Positions 25,009 through 34,741 of a stretch of DNA of 58,598 nucleotides are shown here, in pieces. Numbering within the stretch: the first letter of the stretch is position 1; each line of letters opens with the position of its first letter. Under the pieces are notes generated by a model. The model was not told the DNA's origin. It ran no database searches and saw only the letters and a list, made by a program, of their open reading frames with translations. The DNA is taken from contig JADFOW010000004.1 in NCBI GenBank assembly GCA_022562615.1, positions 1-58,598 on the forward strand, given 5' to 3'. Origin of the DNA: Nitrososphaerota archaeon (GTDB taxonomy: Archaea > Thermoproteota > Nitrososphaeria > Nitrososphaerales > Nitrosopumilaceae). The position numbers and the translations under genes are program-made.

Positions 25009-27153
25009 ATGAAGCAGATAGTGCCTATGAGTAACTCCTCTTTGAGAGGAATTTTCCTTTCTTTAATTTTGATATTTGCAATATCAGTAATATCAATTAC
25101 AATTAATGTATATGCAGAAGATGAGATAATCGTAAAAAGTTTCGCTTTTGAGAAAAGTACAATCATAGAATTTACCAACGATGGAAAAGAAGAAGTCTAC
25201 TCATTTAGAATATGGTTGGGTGGTGATTATAATTTTGAGTCTTTTAAAACTGAAAATGGTTGGCTTGGTGAAAAGAACACAGTAGGAGTGATTATTTTTA
25301 CTTCAACTGAATCACTTAAGCAAGGAGAATCTGTTAAATTTGGCGTTAAAACAAATGAATCAAAACCTGGAATTAATTGGAAATCTTTAGATAAAAAAGG
25401 CGAACAGATAGAAATCGGAAAATCTATCTCTGATGATTGGGCAGATCATGTATCGATATCAAAGAATACAGGTAAGGGAATTCTGGAAAATTCCTTATTT
25501 AGAATAATACCGGATAAACCAAATGCAGGAGGGTCCATTAGAGTAACCGGAGAAAGTTTTGGTTCGTCGCAACAATTTGAATTTTTTATAGATACCAAGA
25601 AATTAGGATTTTTTGATACTGATAAGAAGGGTCATTTTATAACTACTTTTCAAATTCCAGATAATCAAAAATCTGAAAGAGTAGATTTTCTTGTTAGAGA
25701 CAAAAGCGGCGAAGAAAAAAAAATTAGTCTTATTTTAGGAAATCAAGGAACCAAAATACCTAGCTCAGAAATTGTGAAACTTACCATTAAAGGGCTACCA
25801 GAGATCATGTATAGAGGAGACTTTTTGGAGATATCTGGTACCGCACAACCAGGAAGTGCAATAACGGCTTCCGTTAAAAATTCAGACAATGAAGTAATTA
25901 ACACCAGAACTGCGGAGGTTGATGCAAAGGGAATTTGGCAGTTGGCTGAACCAATAATTGTACCTCTTGACGCAGTATTTGGGAGATACAGTGTGGAGAT
26001 TACAGATGGGAGGGAAACTATCTTACGTACATGGACAGTAGAATCCTCTAAAGTAATTGTAATAGCTCCCACGCACTTGAAATTTTTACCAGGTGAGACT
26101 TTGAGATTTAATGGAACAGCAATACCTAATCAATCAATAGAGATAATTCTTGAGGATCCTTTGGGCAATGAAAAAATTTCAAACATTTTCAAAGTAGATA
26201 GTACAGGAATAGTAGAGTTTGAGTATCGCACAGCCGCCAGTTTGGATTTAGAAGGAACTTGGACCTTAATTGCTACTCAAGGTCAACACAAAGAATTCAT
26301 TTATGTAGGATTAGGTGTACTTCCATCAATTCCAGTAAATCTGGAATTTGATAAATTAAATTACAAATCAACAGAAGATGCAATAATCACCCTCATTGGC
26401 AAACCATCAGAAGTAATAAGTTTGTTAATAATTGATCCCTCAGACAAACCGAAAGGAGAAACCATTTCGATAACCTTGGAACCTGATGGAAGAGGAAGAT
26501 ACACTTTGGACCTTGACGGATTCTCTTCAGGAGTTTATGCTGCAATAGTCAGCAAGGGAAATGCAAAGAGTACCGAAACTTTCACCGTTGGTCTCCAAAC
26601 AGGGTCAGGTGAAATCAGTATAGTTACAACCAAATTAGATTATGAACCTGGAGAATCAATTTTAATTTTGGGTGAAACAAAACCGAATATTCTTCTTACA
26701 TTAACGTTGATAGATCCTGATGAAAATGAAGTAAAAGTAAAAGACACTTTTTCGGACAAAAATGGAAAGATTACCGAAAGTTCCTTTAGAATACCTTCTG
26801 AGGCAAAGTCAGGAATGTGGAAAATTAATGCCAAAAGCGGTTCAAATTTTGATGTGGTAGAAATCGAGGTAACTACAGTCACAATAGAAGGGATGGTGAT
26901 AACGGTGGAAGACGGTGAATCAATTCCAGGAGTAGGAAAAACTATCACTATTAGGGTACTGGGTGCTAAACAGACAGTAAATATCGAAATTATCCCAGAA
27001 AAAGGAGAAATAATTGAATTATCATTCGTGGCATCAGATGAAGGAAAAATAATTATACCTTGGATCATACCTCCAGAAATTGAACCTGGACCTTATACAT
27101 TCAAAGCAACGGATGCCTATAATACTGCTGAAACAATATTTGAATTAAAGTAA
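25009..27153 (+). CDS. Large secreted protein with repeated Ig-like domains
   Basis: 714 residues from ATG 25009 (GTG 25006 and ATG 25027 are alternatives). A hydrophobic signal segment (about 13-32) ends near V-Y-A-E-D. At least five beta-sandwich repeats follow, sharing the pattern Y-x-P-G-E-S-I/T-L followed by G-x-x-x-P-x-x, ending in F-x-L/V. No C-terminal anchor is apparent. Proteins of this build are frequent at thaumarchaeal surfaces; a structural or adhesion role is inferred. Confidence 0.75.
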   Translation: MKQIVPMSNSSLRGIFLSLILIFAISVISITINVYAEDEIIVKSFAFEKSTIIEFTNDGKEEVYSFRIWLGGDYNFESFKTENGWLGEKNTVGVIIFTSTESLKQGESVKFGVKTNESKPGINWKSLDKKGEQIEIGKSISDDWADHVSISKNTGKGILENSLFRIIPDKPNAGGSIRVTGESFGSSQQFEFFIDTKKLGFFDTDKKGHFITTFQIPDNQKSERVDFLVRDKSGEEKKISLILGNQGTKIPSSEIVKLTIKGLPEIMYRGDFLEISGTAQPGSAITASVKNSDNEVINTRTAEVDAKGIWQLAEPIIVPLDAVFGRYSVEITDGRETILRTWTVESSKVIVIAPTHLKFLPGETLRFNGTAIPNQSIEIILEDPLGNEKISNIFKVDSTGIVEFEYRTAASLDLEGTWTLIATQGQHKEFIYVGLGVLPSIPVNLEFDKLNYKSTEDAIITLIGKPSEVISLLIIDPSDKPKGETISITLEPDGRGRYTLDLDGFSSGVYAAIVSKGNAKSTETFTVGLQTGSGEISIVTTKLDYEPGESILILGETKPNILLTLTLIDPDENEVKVKDTFSDKNGKITESSFRIPSEAKSGMWKINAKSGSNFDVVEIEVTTVTIEGMVITVEDGESIPGVGKTITIRVLGAKQTVNIEIIPEKGEIIELSFVASDEGKIIIPWIIPPEIEPGPYTFKATDAYNTAETIFELK

Positions 27154-27192
27154 CGTAAAACAATTTTATTTCACCTAATTTCGAATTAAAGA

Positions 27193-27705
27193 ATGAATCT
27201 AAGAGATAAAATTTCAGAATATCCAAACTTTCCTAAAAAAGGAATATTGTTTCGTGATTTTAGTCCCATTTTGAAGGATCCTTCTTCATTATCATATATT
27301 GCCGATGAATTTTCAAAATTTTTCCATCCTAAGGATATTGATTTGTTTGCAGGAATTGAATCAAGGGGTTTTTTACTAGCAGGTATTCTTGCTGCTAGAT
27401 ACAATAAAGGAATGGTTATGATAAGAAAGGCGGGAAAATTACCTGGGAAAACAAGCAAATTATCATACAAAGTTGAATATGGTAAAGATACAATTGAAAT
27501 TCAAAAAAGTATAATCAGCAAGGGTCAAAGAATTATTATTTGCGATGATTTACTTGCCACAGGCGGAACTGCAAAAGCATCTGCAAAATTAATTGAGAAG
27601 ATAGGTGGGAAGATCACCGGTTTTGCATTTATTATTGAATTAACAGAGTTAGGGGGAATGAAAGGGATAAGCCAATACAAGTGTAAGTCATTGGTGAAAT
27701 ACTAA
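27193..27705 (+). CDS. apt: Adenine phosphoribosyltransferase
   Basis: 170 residues. [16 protein letters not shown] and G-I-E-S-R-G-F are Apt signatures. [14 protein letters not shown] is the PRPP-binding motif. It converts adenine plus PRPP to AMP. The next gene, MTA phosphorylase, starts on its stop codon (TAATG) and releases adenine from methylthioadenosine, so the pair forms one salvage route. TATA-like TTTTATTT lies about 27 nt upstream. Confidence 0.93.
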   Translation: MNLRDKISEYPNFPKKGILFRDFSPILKDPSSLSYIADEFSKFFHPKDIDLFAGIESRGFLLAGILAARYNKGMVMIRKAGKLPGKTSKLSYKVEYGKDTIEIQKSIISKGQRIIICDDLLATGGTAKASAKLIEKIGGKITGFAFIIELTELGGMKGISQYKCKSLVKY

Positions 27706-28496
27706 TGGAAAAAGATGTGGAGATTGGAATTTTTGGTGGAACAGGAATCTATGATTCAGGAGTGCTTGAAAATCCCCGAGAAATTACAATTGACACGCCT
27801 TATGGAAAGCCATCAGATTCAATAACAGTAGGAATTTTTAAAGGAAGAAAGATTGGCTTTTTACCACGACATGGAAAGAAACACACAATTGCTCCACACA
27901 TGATAAACTATAGGGCAAATATTTGGGCTTTCAAGGAATTAGGAATTTCAAGAATTATTGCACCGTCAGCTGTTGGAAGTTTAAAAGAAGAGATTGAGCC
28001 TGGTCATTTTGCTTTACCAACACAATTTTTGGATTTCACCAAATCAAGAATAGGTTCCTTTTCTGAAGAGGGAAGAGTTATTCATATCTCAGTTGCAGAT
28101 CCATTTTGTCCAGAATTACAGGAATCAATTAAAAAAGTAGTAGAGGAACAAGGTGACAGAGTCCACAAGGATTGTACTTATGTATGCATTGAGGGTCCAA
28201 GGTTTTCGACAAAAGCAGAATCAAAATTCTATAGAACCACAAATGCGGATATTATTGGAATGACTTTGGTTCCTGAATGTCAGCTGGCAAGAGAGGCTCA
28301 AATGTGTTATGCATCAATATCTACGGTAACTGATTATGATGTATGGGCAGAAAAATCCGTTACTGCAAAGGAAGTATTAGAAACCCTTGCAAAAAATGTT
28401 AAAAGAACAAAAAGAATTTTGATGAATTTAATTGAAAAAATTCCCACTACAAGGGAATGTGATTGCTCCAAAGCTCTAGAAGAGGCTGAATTTTAG
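27705..28496 (+). CDS. mtnP: S-methyl-5'-thioadenosine phosphorylase
   Basis: 263 residues. Opens with [11 protein letters not shown], then [19 protein letters not shown] and P-S-A-V-G-S-L. The substrate region has [12 protein letters not shown] and I-G-M-T-L-V-P-E. It splits MTA (a by-product of polyamine synthesis) into adenine and methylthioribose-1-phosphate. An inosine- or guanosine-specific relative cannot be excluded, but pairing with apt favours MTA. Confidence 0.88.
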   Translation: MEKDVEIGIFGGTGIYDSGVLENPREITIDTPYGKPSDSITVGIFKGRKIGFLPRHGKKHTIAPHMINYRANIWAFKELGISRIIAPSAVGSLKEEIEPGHFALPTQFLDFTKSRIGSFSEEGRVIHISVADPFCPELQESIKKVVEEQGDRVHKDCTYVCIEGPRFSTKAESKFYRTTNADIIGMTLVPECQLAREAQMCYASISTVTDYDVWAEKSVTAKEVLETLAKNVKRTKRILMNLIEKIPTTRECDCSKALEEAEF

Positions 28497-28777
28497 TCAT
28501 CAACAAAAGATTCTCTTTTCAACCCTTCTGGAAGGGATAGATCACCATGGAGAAGATTTTTCTGCAGTTGTATTATTACATCATTAACATTGTATCCAAG
28601 TAATTCTAATTTTTTTTCAGTAGTTTTTGATATTTTTGCTCCTATGTTTTGTCCTCCAATTCTACCAAAAGCAATGGCAGTAAATCTAAAAGAATGATCA
28701 TCAATTGTAAAATTTCCTGTTATCTTTGCTGCCATTTGGCTTCCACGAAGATTATTTATATTAACTTTAAGGTTCAT
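28493..28777 (-). CDS. Conserved hypothetical protein (94 aa)
   Basis: A 94-residue soluble protein with a compact middle: [21 protein letters not shown] do not recognise the family. It lies 8 nt downstream of the zinc-knuckle gene at 28786, so they probably share a transcript. Its 3' end overlaps the convergent MTA phosphorylase by 4 nt. Confidence 0.6.
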   Translation of the reverse strand: MNLKVNINNLRGSQMAAKITGNFTIDDHSFRFTAIAFGRIGGQNIGAKISKTTEKKLELLGYNVNDVIIQLQKNLLHGDLSLPEGLKRESFVDD

Positions 28778-28785
28778 GATAAAAA

Positions 28786-29241
28786 TTAAATTTTCACTGC
28801 CTTGTTGACGTGATCATTTACCAAAAAGCTCCAGTGATTATCATCCTCAACCTTGAAATCCTTGACTTTTAATTTGATGACATTCTCATCGAGACATTCA
28901 TGTATGATTTCATCATTTTCTTTTAACTTCACTAATTTCCACTTGTATCTACTCTGTTGAAGCTTACATATTGATACTGCCCATTTTTCATCAGGGTCTA
29001 TTTTTGGCATGCCAACTGTTTCAGCAATTTCTTCAATTCCTAGTTGTTTTTCCTCACAAAATTTCTTTTTGCATTTAACACACCTCCAAACATCAACTGA
29101 ACCTATAGTTTTCTCGTCAAGGTTAATGTTAACCACTCCAAAGTATACTGGTTGATGCTTACAAGACTCTGTATCTATACTCAATGTTGTAAACGAATGG
29201 CTAGCATTATTTAGTTCTTGCATCATCATAGGGTTTTTCAA
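28786..29241 (-). CDS. Hypothetical protein with one zinc knuckle
   Basis: 151 residues. One Cys pair W-R-C-V-K-C-K-K near residue 53 plus Cys 27 and 62 could form a zinc site. The rest is mixed alpha/beta with no known family. The start overlaps the TrmB-like gene upstream by up to 35 nt; alternative ATGs in the run at 29223-29229 reduce that overlap. Probably co-transcribed with the regulator. Confidence 0.6.
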   Translation of the reverse strand: MKNPMMMQELNNASHSFTTLSIDTESCKHQPVYFGVVNINLDEKTIGSVDVWRCVKCKKKFCEEKQLGIEEIAETVGMPKIDPDEKWAVSICKLQQSRYKWKLVKLKENDEIIHECLDENVIKLKVKDFKVEDDNHWSFLVNDHVNKAVKI

Positions 29242-29560
29242 GTACTACACCAATGCTATCAACTATTTTATTTTGCTTAAATTCAATATTCTCTTTTTCA
29301 CATAATCTTCTATACATATTGACGGCGGTAAATCTTGGATGCATGGCCTCAAATTCTGTTTCAGAAATATCGATAAATGCGCCTAGTGCCATAAGCTCTT
29401 TGGAGGTTTTCAAGGCAAGATCTTTTGAAATGTTTAGTTTTTCTGCAATTTGTGATTTGTTCATTTTCCCATAACATGTAATCAAGAGAAATGTTTTAGC
29501 TTGTAAAGAATTTAATTTAATTTCAGAAACTAGTTTCTCTTCAATTTGAGAGGTGTCCAT
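29207..29560 (-). CDS. TrmB-like winged-helix regulator
   Basis: 117 residues. The HTH is N-S-L-Q-A-K-T-F-L-L-I-T-C-Y-G-K-M-N-K-S-Q-I (split about 18-39), followed by L-N-I-S-K-D-L-A-L-K-T-S-K-E-L as the recognition helix. This matches the TrmB DNA-binding domain, but the sugar-binding C-terminal domain of classical TrmB is absent. It is first in a three-gene run (29560 to 28493), so it may regulate those genes. Confidence 0.7.
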   Translation of the reverse strand: MDTSQIEEKLVSEIKLNSLQAKTFLLITCYGKMNKSQIAEKLNISKDLALKTSKELMALGAFIDISETEFEAMHPRFTAVNMYRRLCEKENIEFKQNKIVDSIGVVLEKPYDDARTK

Positions 29561-29596
29561 GGGTTTTGAAGAGAATCTCGAATAAATAAAGTGTAA

Positions 29597-29839
29597 TTAT
29601 GAAATTCGTTTTTTAGTTAAGAATTTCCTTGATATTTTTAAAGAAAATCCCATGGCGATAAAATGAACGATTCCACCAATGACTGTTGCTTGAAGGAGAT
29701 CATCCAAAATCCACCAAAACAAAAAGAACGTAGAAAGGGATGGAATGAATACAAAAATTGCAATAATTGTGCCCTTTAAAATAATTTCTTTTCTGGTTAG
29801 TTTATTTGCTTGTGTTCCCTCAGACAACAAATCAATCAT
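29597..29839 (-). CDS. Small membrane protein (80 aa)
   Basis: From ATG 29839: 80 residues with two transmembrane segments (about 25-47 and 52-70) and a basic C-terminus K-I-S-R-K-F-L-T-K-K-R. The frame opens further upstream but that would cross the divergent promoter. A minus-strand TATA-like TTTTTATT near 29852-29860 supports the short form. Function unknown. Confidence 0.6.
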   Translation of the reverse strand: MIDLLSEGTQANKLTRKEIILKGTIIAIFVFIPSLSTFFLFWWILDDLLQATVIGGIVHFIAMGFSLKISRKFLTKKRIS

Positions 29840-29867
29840 AGTGTTTGATAATAAAAACCAAAGATAC

Positions 29868-29875
29868 TTTATATT
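29868..29875 (+). promoter_or_regulatory. TATA box for the Hsp20-like gene
   Basis: TTTATATT centred 28 nt before the in-frame TTG at 29899. It supports a leaderless TTG start and rules out the TTG at 29845, which is upstream of it. Confidence 0.55.
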
Positions 29876-29898
29876 TGGTAAATACTGAATCTCGCTGT

Positions 29899-30360
29899 TT
29901 GGCAAGTTATAAGGGAGCATATTCAAATGAACAATCATTAAATTTTGTAATTCCTGTAATGATTGTTTTATTTCTTGGAATAATTTATGTAATGACCCAA
30001 AGATCAGGTGGTGGTCTTGTAAGTTTCATTTTGGTTGGAGTAGCTGCACTTACCATGTTTTATTGGGTAAGAGTATTAAAGAAAATGACGAAAGACCAAA
30101 AACCAGCATTTTCAGCAAGAGAAGCAGAACCAAAAAATTGGGTTTATGATCTCATCAAAGGTGATGGGGATTTTGTATTTGTAGCAGAGGTTCCGGGGCC
30201 TGAAAATAAAATAATGGTAAGACTAATTGATGGAGTTTTGTATGTACGTGGCACAGCAAATTTTTCAAAAGAAATTCCAATTGAAGGATCCAATGAAATG
30301 CAGATCTTTGATTTCAAATATAGAAATGGTGTTTTGACTTTGAGAATCAAAAAAGGTTAG
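29899..30360 (+). CDS. Membrane-anchored Hsp20/CS-like domain protein
   Basis: 153 residues from TTG 29899. Two hydrophobic segments (about 15-55, separated by a Gly-rich turn T-Q-R-S-G-G-G) are followed by a soluble domain. The soluble C-terminus resembles the alpha-crystallin/CS fold: F-V-F-V-A-E-V-P-G-P, L-I-D-G-V-L-Y-V-R-G, and F-K-Y-R-N-G-V-L-T-L-R-I-K-K, the usual final strand of Hsp20. A membrane-tethered small heat-shock domain is unusual. Confidence 0.65.
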   Translation: MASYKGAYSNEQSLNFVIPVMIVLFLGIIYVMTQRSGGGLVSFILVGVAALTMFYWVRVLKKMTKDQKPAFSAREAEPKNWVYDLIKGDGDFVFVAEVPGPENKIMVRLIDGVLYVRGTANFSKEIPIEGSNEMQIFDFKYRNGVLTLRIKKG

Positions 30361-31472
30361 AGACTTTTTGCCAATTCTAATTTTTGTGGCAGATATTTTT
30401 CAGTAATATTTGTCAATCCGTACTTCGAGAATGCCTCTAGTTCAGCTTTTCTTTTAATTCGTAAAAATACGTCCAACTCTTTTTTCCATATTCCATCTTG
30501 ATACCTAGGATCTTTTTGTAAATCACGGCATCGCTTAATATCAGATTCAGTCATAGGGATAGTAGGGAGTTTATATTTTTCAATATCTGTAGCCCACACA
30601 CCCACCCATTTGGCATCTGGAACAGTTAATTCTCTAAGATGTGCAGCGTTTGCAGAACCTGATTTTATTACCATGGCGATGTGTTCTCCATACACGTCAC
30701 CATCTGTTAAAATAACAACAGGCAGTTTCATTTCATCATGTAATCTTTTCAAAAGAGTTCTTGTAGAACGTGGAGCTTGTCCGCCAGTATTAATAATAAT
30801 TGCCTTGAATTTTTTATCAATTTGTTCTTCCACAAATCTTGTGAACAATCCACCTTTTTCAATAGCAATAACAATTTCAGCACTTGTATCAACTAATTCT
30901 GCAGTAGTCAAACTAGGACCTATCGCATATCCATCAGGATGGTTAGACAAGTTCATTGTTTTTCCCTCATAACCTGGAATGGTGTATTCAATGTTCAAGT
31001 CACCAAAAATAGAACTGCGTTCTTCAGGAAAGATATGAAAGTCTTCTCGTGCTCTTAAGGTTACTGCCTCTAAATCTACTATAATACTATCTGATTCACC
31101 CTGATCCTCAAAATCAATTTCAAAAGCTTGAGAAGAATAATAAATATCTCTTAAGGTTGATGATTTTTTTTCAATCGTTAATCTATTTGCAAAAAATGCA
31201 AGCCACGTCAATTGTGTAAAAGATCTTAATTGAGAGGTATTTTTTGAACTTCTAAGAGCTGTAGCGTTTCCTAAAATGTATTGACGTATTTTTTTATCAT
31301 AAACGATGTTACTGACTGATCTACTTGGAATGGAAAATTTTGGAAATTGTCCGTTATCTAAATCATCATAGATTTTTGCTCCATGACTTTTAAGCATCTC
31401 AAGAATGTCTTTTTGTTTTTCTTGAGCCTTTTTACTTAATGCCTTTGTCTTGCTTTCAGATTTTTTACTCAT
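30357..31472 (-). CDS. top6A: DNA topoisomerase VI subunit A
   Basis: 371 residues. The catalytic 5Y-CAP region has L-R-D-I-Y-Y; by analogy with Spo11 the second Tyr (112) should attack DNA. TOPRIM motifs are I-V-I-A-I-E-K-G-G-L-F (Glu) and I-L-T-D-G-D-V-Y-G (DxD). With Top6B it forms a type IIB enzyme that cuts both strands and relaxes supercoils. It overlaps top6B by 8 nt. Confidence 0.96.
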   Translation of the reverse strand: MSKKSESKTKALSKKAQEKQKDILEMLKSHGAKIYDDLDNGQFPKFSIPSRSVSNIVYDKKIRQYILGNATALRSSKNTSQLRSFTQLTWLAFFANRLTIEKKSSTLRDIYYSSQAFEIDFEDQGESDSIIVDLEAVTLRAREDFHIFPEERSSIFGDLNIEYTIPGYEGKTMNLSNHPDGYAIGPSLTTAELVDTSAEIVIAIEKGGLFTRFVEEQIDKKFKAIIINTGGQAPRSTRTLLKRLHDEMKLPVVILTDGDVYGEHIAMVIKSGSANAAHLRELTVPDAKWVGVWATDIEKYKLPTIPMTESDIKRCRDLQKDPRYQDGIWKKELDVFLRIKRKAELEAFSKYGLTNITEKYLPQKLELAKSL

Positions 31473-33303
31473 TTTCTATGGGTTTCTCCTCTTGTAATAT
31501 TTTTTGAAAATTTGGTTCTTTTTTCTTTCCCGCAAGTTCTGTACAGAATTGGGCGATTAAAGGAACATATTTTGCATAAAGGTTTGCTCTCTTTTTTGCA
31601 GCTTCTGCCTGACCTCTTTTATTCATAAAGACAGATAATTTTCTAGCAATGAATTGGATGGATAATTTTAATTCTCGTTCAATTTCGGGTCTATCTGCAA
31701 CATTTTCCTTTCCTGCAGTTTTGTATGGGATTCTAGTAGAACAAACATGTGATACAATAACTAAGGGAGGATCCCCCTTTGCTTTATAGCGACTCCAATC
31801 AATATCATTTACAACCTTTAAGACTACATCACTTCCTTCATCATAAAGTAATGGAATGCGATTAGCAAATCGATACACTTTGATTCCACGTGTTGTAATA
31901 TCACCACCATAGGCTATTCCCATTTCTACAATAAATGGAAATCCTGAATACGCAGATGCATTACGTTGGATAACAGTTATGAAATCGGGGTTGAAAAATG
32001 TCCTCATTCCTTTCTCTAGTGGTATGTCTCCCAAGGGTGCAAGACAGCTAGAGTCAGGAGACATGAAGTCACCAAATTTTTGTAAAGAATCGCTTAGTTT
32101 GGCAAGTTCTGCATTGGTCATTGTTCCAATACGTTTTTCAGGCTTAAATCCGGCAAATTTTGCAAATTTTACCGCAGTTGTAGGACCTACTCTTTGGAAT
32201 TTTTTTGTCAAAAAGGCAATCAAAGTTTCTCCTTGAACGGTGTTTGCTAATTGTTTGTAGTATTGGCTTTCAGGATCCATATCTACTGATTTTGATGTAG
32301 AATCTCCAAAGTCCCAATATACTAATTTTTTATTTGGAACATCTACATCCTCAATCCTTATTTTATTTAGTTTCTCAAAATCCATTTTAAGAAATGACAT
32401 TAAAGCAATTGCAACTCTTACTTGTCTAGAAAGAGTTTTCCAACGTTTCCTTGCTTTATCCATTATTGCTGTAAAACTAAAATTCTTTTTTGAAAGGCCC
32501 AAATCTTTTCTAACTTTTTCAATCATAGCGTCATCAATTGTTGGAATTGCAAATTGGGATTCAACGATCATTCTTCTAATGGTTTCAACGTCAACTCCAT
32601 ACGGATGAGGTCGAATGATGGTTGGAGGTTTTGGCATTGTATTGATCATTCGAGGGTAGTGATATTTTTCCCCTTTAGGATCCTCAAAAGTAATAGAAGC
32701 ATATGGAGTAATAAGAGATGTTTGATAAACATAATCTCTTATTTTGGATCCGGCTTTTGAATAATCACCTTCTAGAAAAATGCTAATGGAAAGACCTTTT
32801 TTTGAAACTTCTTTTGTTTTGTGTTTTAAAATAACAGGTTTATTCTTTTGAATATCCAGCAATAACTCGAATTCGTCTGATATTTTTCCATCGGTTGAAC
32901 TTTTGATGGTTACAGGTTTGTTTATTGTAATTTGTCCATAAAGAATTGCCATAGTTGCGCCTAAACCAAACATTCCTCTTGCTTGTTTTAATCCGAATTT
33001 TGACCCATAGAGTACTACTCCAAATGCCAATGGAATATGTTTTGATTCGATTCCGGGCCCGTTGTCCTTTACAGTTAAAATGTATGGTTTTGGGTCAGGC
33101 TTGTCAGGATCAACTGCTTTTATTGTTAAGCGAATGTCAGGAAGAATACCTCTTTGATCACATGCATCCAGGCCATTTTCTACAAATTCCCTTACTGCTG
33201 TATATAATGACCTTGAAGGATTACTAAAACCAGCAAGATCTCTATTCCTATAGAAGAACTCACTTGGGGAGATTTGGTTAAATTGTTCCTTAATCGAAGA
33301 CAT
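31465..33303 (-). CDS. top6B: DNA topoisomerase VI subunit B
   Basis: 612 residues. GHKL ATPase: E-F-V-E-N-G-L-D-A-C (box N), V-K-D-N-G-P-G-I (box G1) and A-R-G-M-F-G-L-G-A (G2). H2TH-like middle and transducer domain follow, with I-M-D-K-A-R-K-R-W and the switch-lysine area near P-F-I-V-E-M-G-I-A-Y. ATP-driven dimerisation controls strand passage through Top6A. The start overlaps the KH-protein gene by 14 nt. Confidence 0.96.
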   Translation of the reverse strand: MSSIKEQFNQISPSEFFYRNRDLAGFSNPSRSLYTAVREFVENGLDACDQRGILPDIRLTIKAVDPDKPDPKPYILTVKDNGPGIESKHIPLAFGVVLYGSKFGLKQARGMFGLGATMAILYGQITINKPVTIKSSTDGKISDEFELLLDIQKNKPVILKHKTKEVSKKGLSISIFLEGDYSKAGSKIRDYVYQTSLITPYASITFEDPKGEKYHYPRMINTMPKPPTIIRPHPYGVDVETIRRMIVESQFAIPTIDDAMIEKVRKDLGLSKKNFSFTAIMDKARKRWKTLSRQVRVAIALMSFLKMDFEKLNKIRIEDVDVPNKKLVYWDFGDSTSKSVDMDPESQYYKQLANTVQGETLIAFLTKKFQRVGPTTAVKFAKFAGFKPEKRIGTMTNAELAKLSDSLQKFGDFMSPDSSCLAPLGDIPLEKGMRTFFNPDFITVIQRNASAYSGFPFIVEMGIAYGGDITTRGIKVYRFANRIPLLYDEGSDVVLKVVNDIDWSRYKAKGDPPLVIVSHVCSTRIPYKTAGKENVADRPEIERELKLSIQFIARKLSVFMNKRGQAEAAKKRANLYAKYVPLIAQFCTELAGKKKEPNFQKILQEEKPIENE

Positions 33304-33862
33304 TCTGATCTTCCCATAGTTTCATCCTTTCTTGTTTTCCTCGTCTATTTGCTGCTTCTAACTTGTTGTAAACTGCTCCGTGCATACTTCCGCTGGATAT
33401 AGAAGAAATTGCATCTACGGCTGATCGAAGTTGGGTTGGGTCTCCAATTATTGAAACAGTTTTTCCATAAACTGAAATTAGAGTTCCACTTAGGTTTTCC
33501 ATATTTCGTCTTGCCTTGCCACCTTCTCCAATAATTCTCCCTTTAATTCTTTCAATATTTGAACTAGATTTTCCAGTAAATTCTCTTAAATCAATAACAT
33601 GTAAAGTATTTTCTCCCTTAACCAAAGTCATTGCATTTTCTGGAGAAAACCCCCTACTAATTGCGATTACAATTTCCATCGCTTTGAACGGTTCAATTTT
33701 TTCAACATCATCATTTGATCTAATCCAAACTTCGCCAGAACTACCATCAATATCTAAGGTTACATAACAAATTTGTTCAATTTTAGATTTAACACTGCCC
33801 GATTTTCCAATTAATACAGCTATTCGATCATTAGGTATTCGAATTAATTTTTCAAAGCTCAT
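33290..33862 (-). CDS. KH-domain RNA-binding protein (Dim2/Pno1-like)
   Basis: 190 residues with two KH-type repeats: I-A-V-L-I-G-K-S-G-S-V-K (about 12-23) and R-I-K-G-R-I-I-G-E-G-G-K-A-R (about 104-117), both with the GxxG loop. The family assists small-subunit assembly; archaeal Dim2/Pno1 binds the 3' end of 16S rRNA. It overlaps RIO1 by one nt and Top6B by 14, the order found in many archaea. Confidence 0.88.
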   Translation of the reverse strand: MSFEKLIRIPNDRIAVLIGKSGSVKSKIEQICYVTLDIDGSSGEVWIRSNDDVEKIEPFKAMEIVIAISRGFSPENAMTLVKGENTLHVIDLREFTGKSSSNIERIKGRIIGEGGKARRNMENLSGTLISVYGKTVSIIGDPTQLRSAVDAISSISSGSMHGAVYNKLEAANRRGKQERMKLWEDQNVFD

Positions 33863-34641
33863 TATATTATTTCCTTTAACACTTTTGCTGGATCATTAAC
33901 TGCGATTCCTCGTTTAGAAAAGAATCGAGTTATGTTATTAATATCTCTTTTAAGAAATTCTTGAGCATTTGGATGTCTAAGATCAACTGCCGAACCAAGA
34001 TCAAATAGAACTAATCCGTCGTCTGTTTTGAAAATATTATACTCTGAATAATCAGCATGAACTAGTCTTGCCTCCTGGTACAGTTTTTTAATTATTGAGA
34101 TTGATTGATGGTAGTCCTTTTCATCAATATCTGAATTCAGTAAAACCTTAGCTGGAGAGCCGTTTTCACCCACAAATTCCATGACAAGTACATTATTTGT
34201 AACATGAATAGGTTCAGGTACGTGTATTCCACAATTATGACATTGTGAAAGATTTCTAAATTCTTTTTTTGCCCACAGATAAACCAGATTTTTAGTTCCT
34301 TTTTTTAATTTTGAAAACCTAGGATCTCCCACTATGTACTGTTCTCTTTTTTTAAAATTTGATGTACTCACCAAATAAATTTTCAAGGCAACATCTAAAT
34401 TATTTTCATCAACTGCCCAAAAAACAACGGATTCTTTTCCCGCACTTACTGAACCGTTAACGTATGCAATAATATGATCAGTGATAAGTTTGTAAAGTGT
34501 CATAACAGTACGTTTATCCAAAACTTCATTGATTACTTTACCTTTCTTAAAACCATCTTTAAGCTGTTTTTTTCTGGTTTGAGAAAAAAGTTTTTCATCG
34601 AGTTTTGATTCTAATTTTCTGCTAATATCGCCTTGCAACAA
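33862..34641 (-). CDS. rio1: RIO1 atypical serine/threonine kinase
   Basis: 259 residues. G-S-V-S-A-G-K-E-S-V-V-F-W is the glycine-rich loop, V-A-L-K-I-Y the ATP Lys, V-H-A-D-Y-S-E-Y-N the catalytic loop and F-D-L-G-S-A-V the metal-binding loop. Rio1 acts in late small-subunit maturation, consistent with the neighbouring KH gene. A Cys pair near 132 (S-Q-C-H-N-C-G-I-H) is also present. TTG start at 34641. Confidence 0.92.
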   Translation of the reverse strand: MLQGDISRKLESKLDEKLFSQTRKKQLKDGFKKGKVINEVLDKRTVMTLYKLITDHIIAYVNGSVSAGKESVVFWAVDENNLDVALKIYLVSTSNFKKREQYIVGDPRFSKLKKGTKNLVYLWAKKEFRNLSQCHNCGIHVPEPIHVTNNVLVMEFVGENGSPAKVLLNSDIDEKDYHQSISIIKKLYQEARLVHADYSEYNIFKTDDGLVLFDLGSAVDLRHPNAQEFLKRDINNITRFFSKRGIAVNDPAKVLKEII

Positions 34642-34741
34642 GTTGTTTTATTTTTACTAGATAAAAGGGATTTCTTTTGTTTGAATTTAAGATTAGTAAA
34701 ATTAAATTAAAACATTATTCTAAATCTAATAATCTATAATA

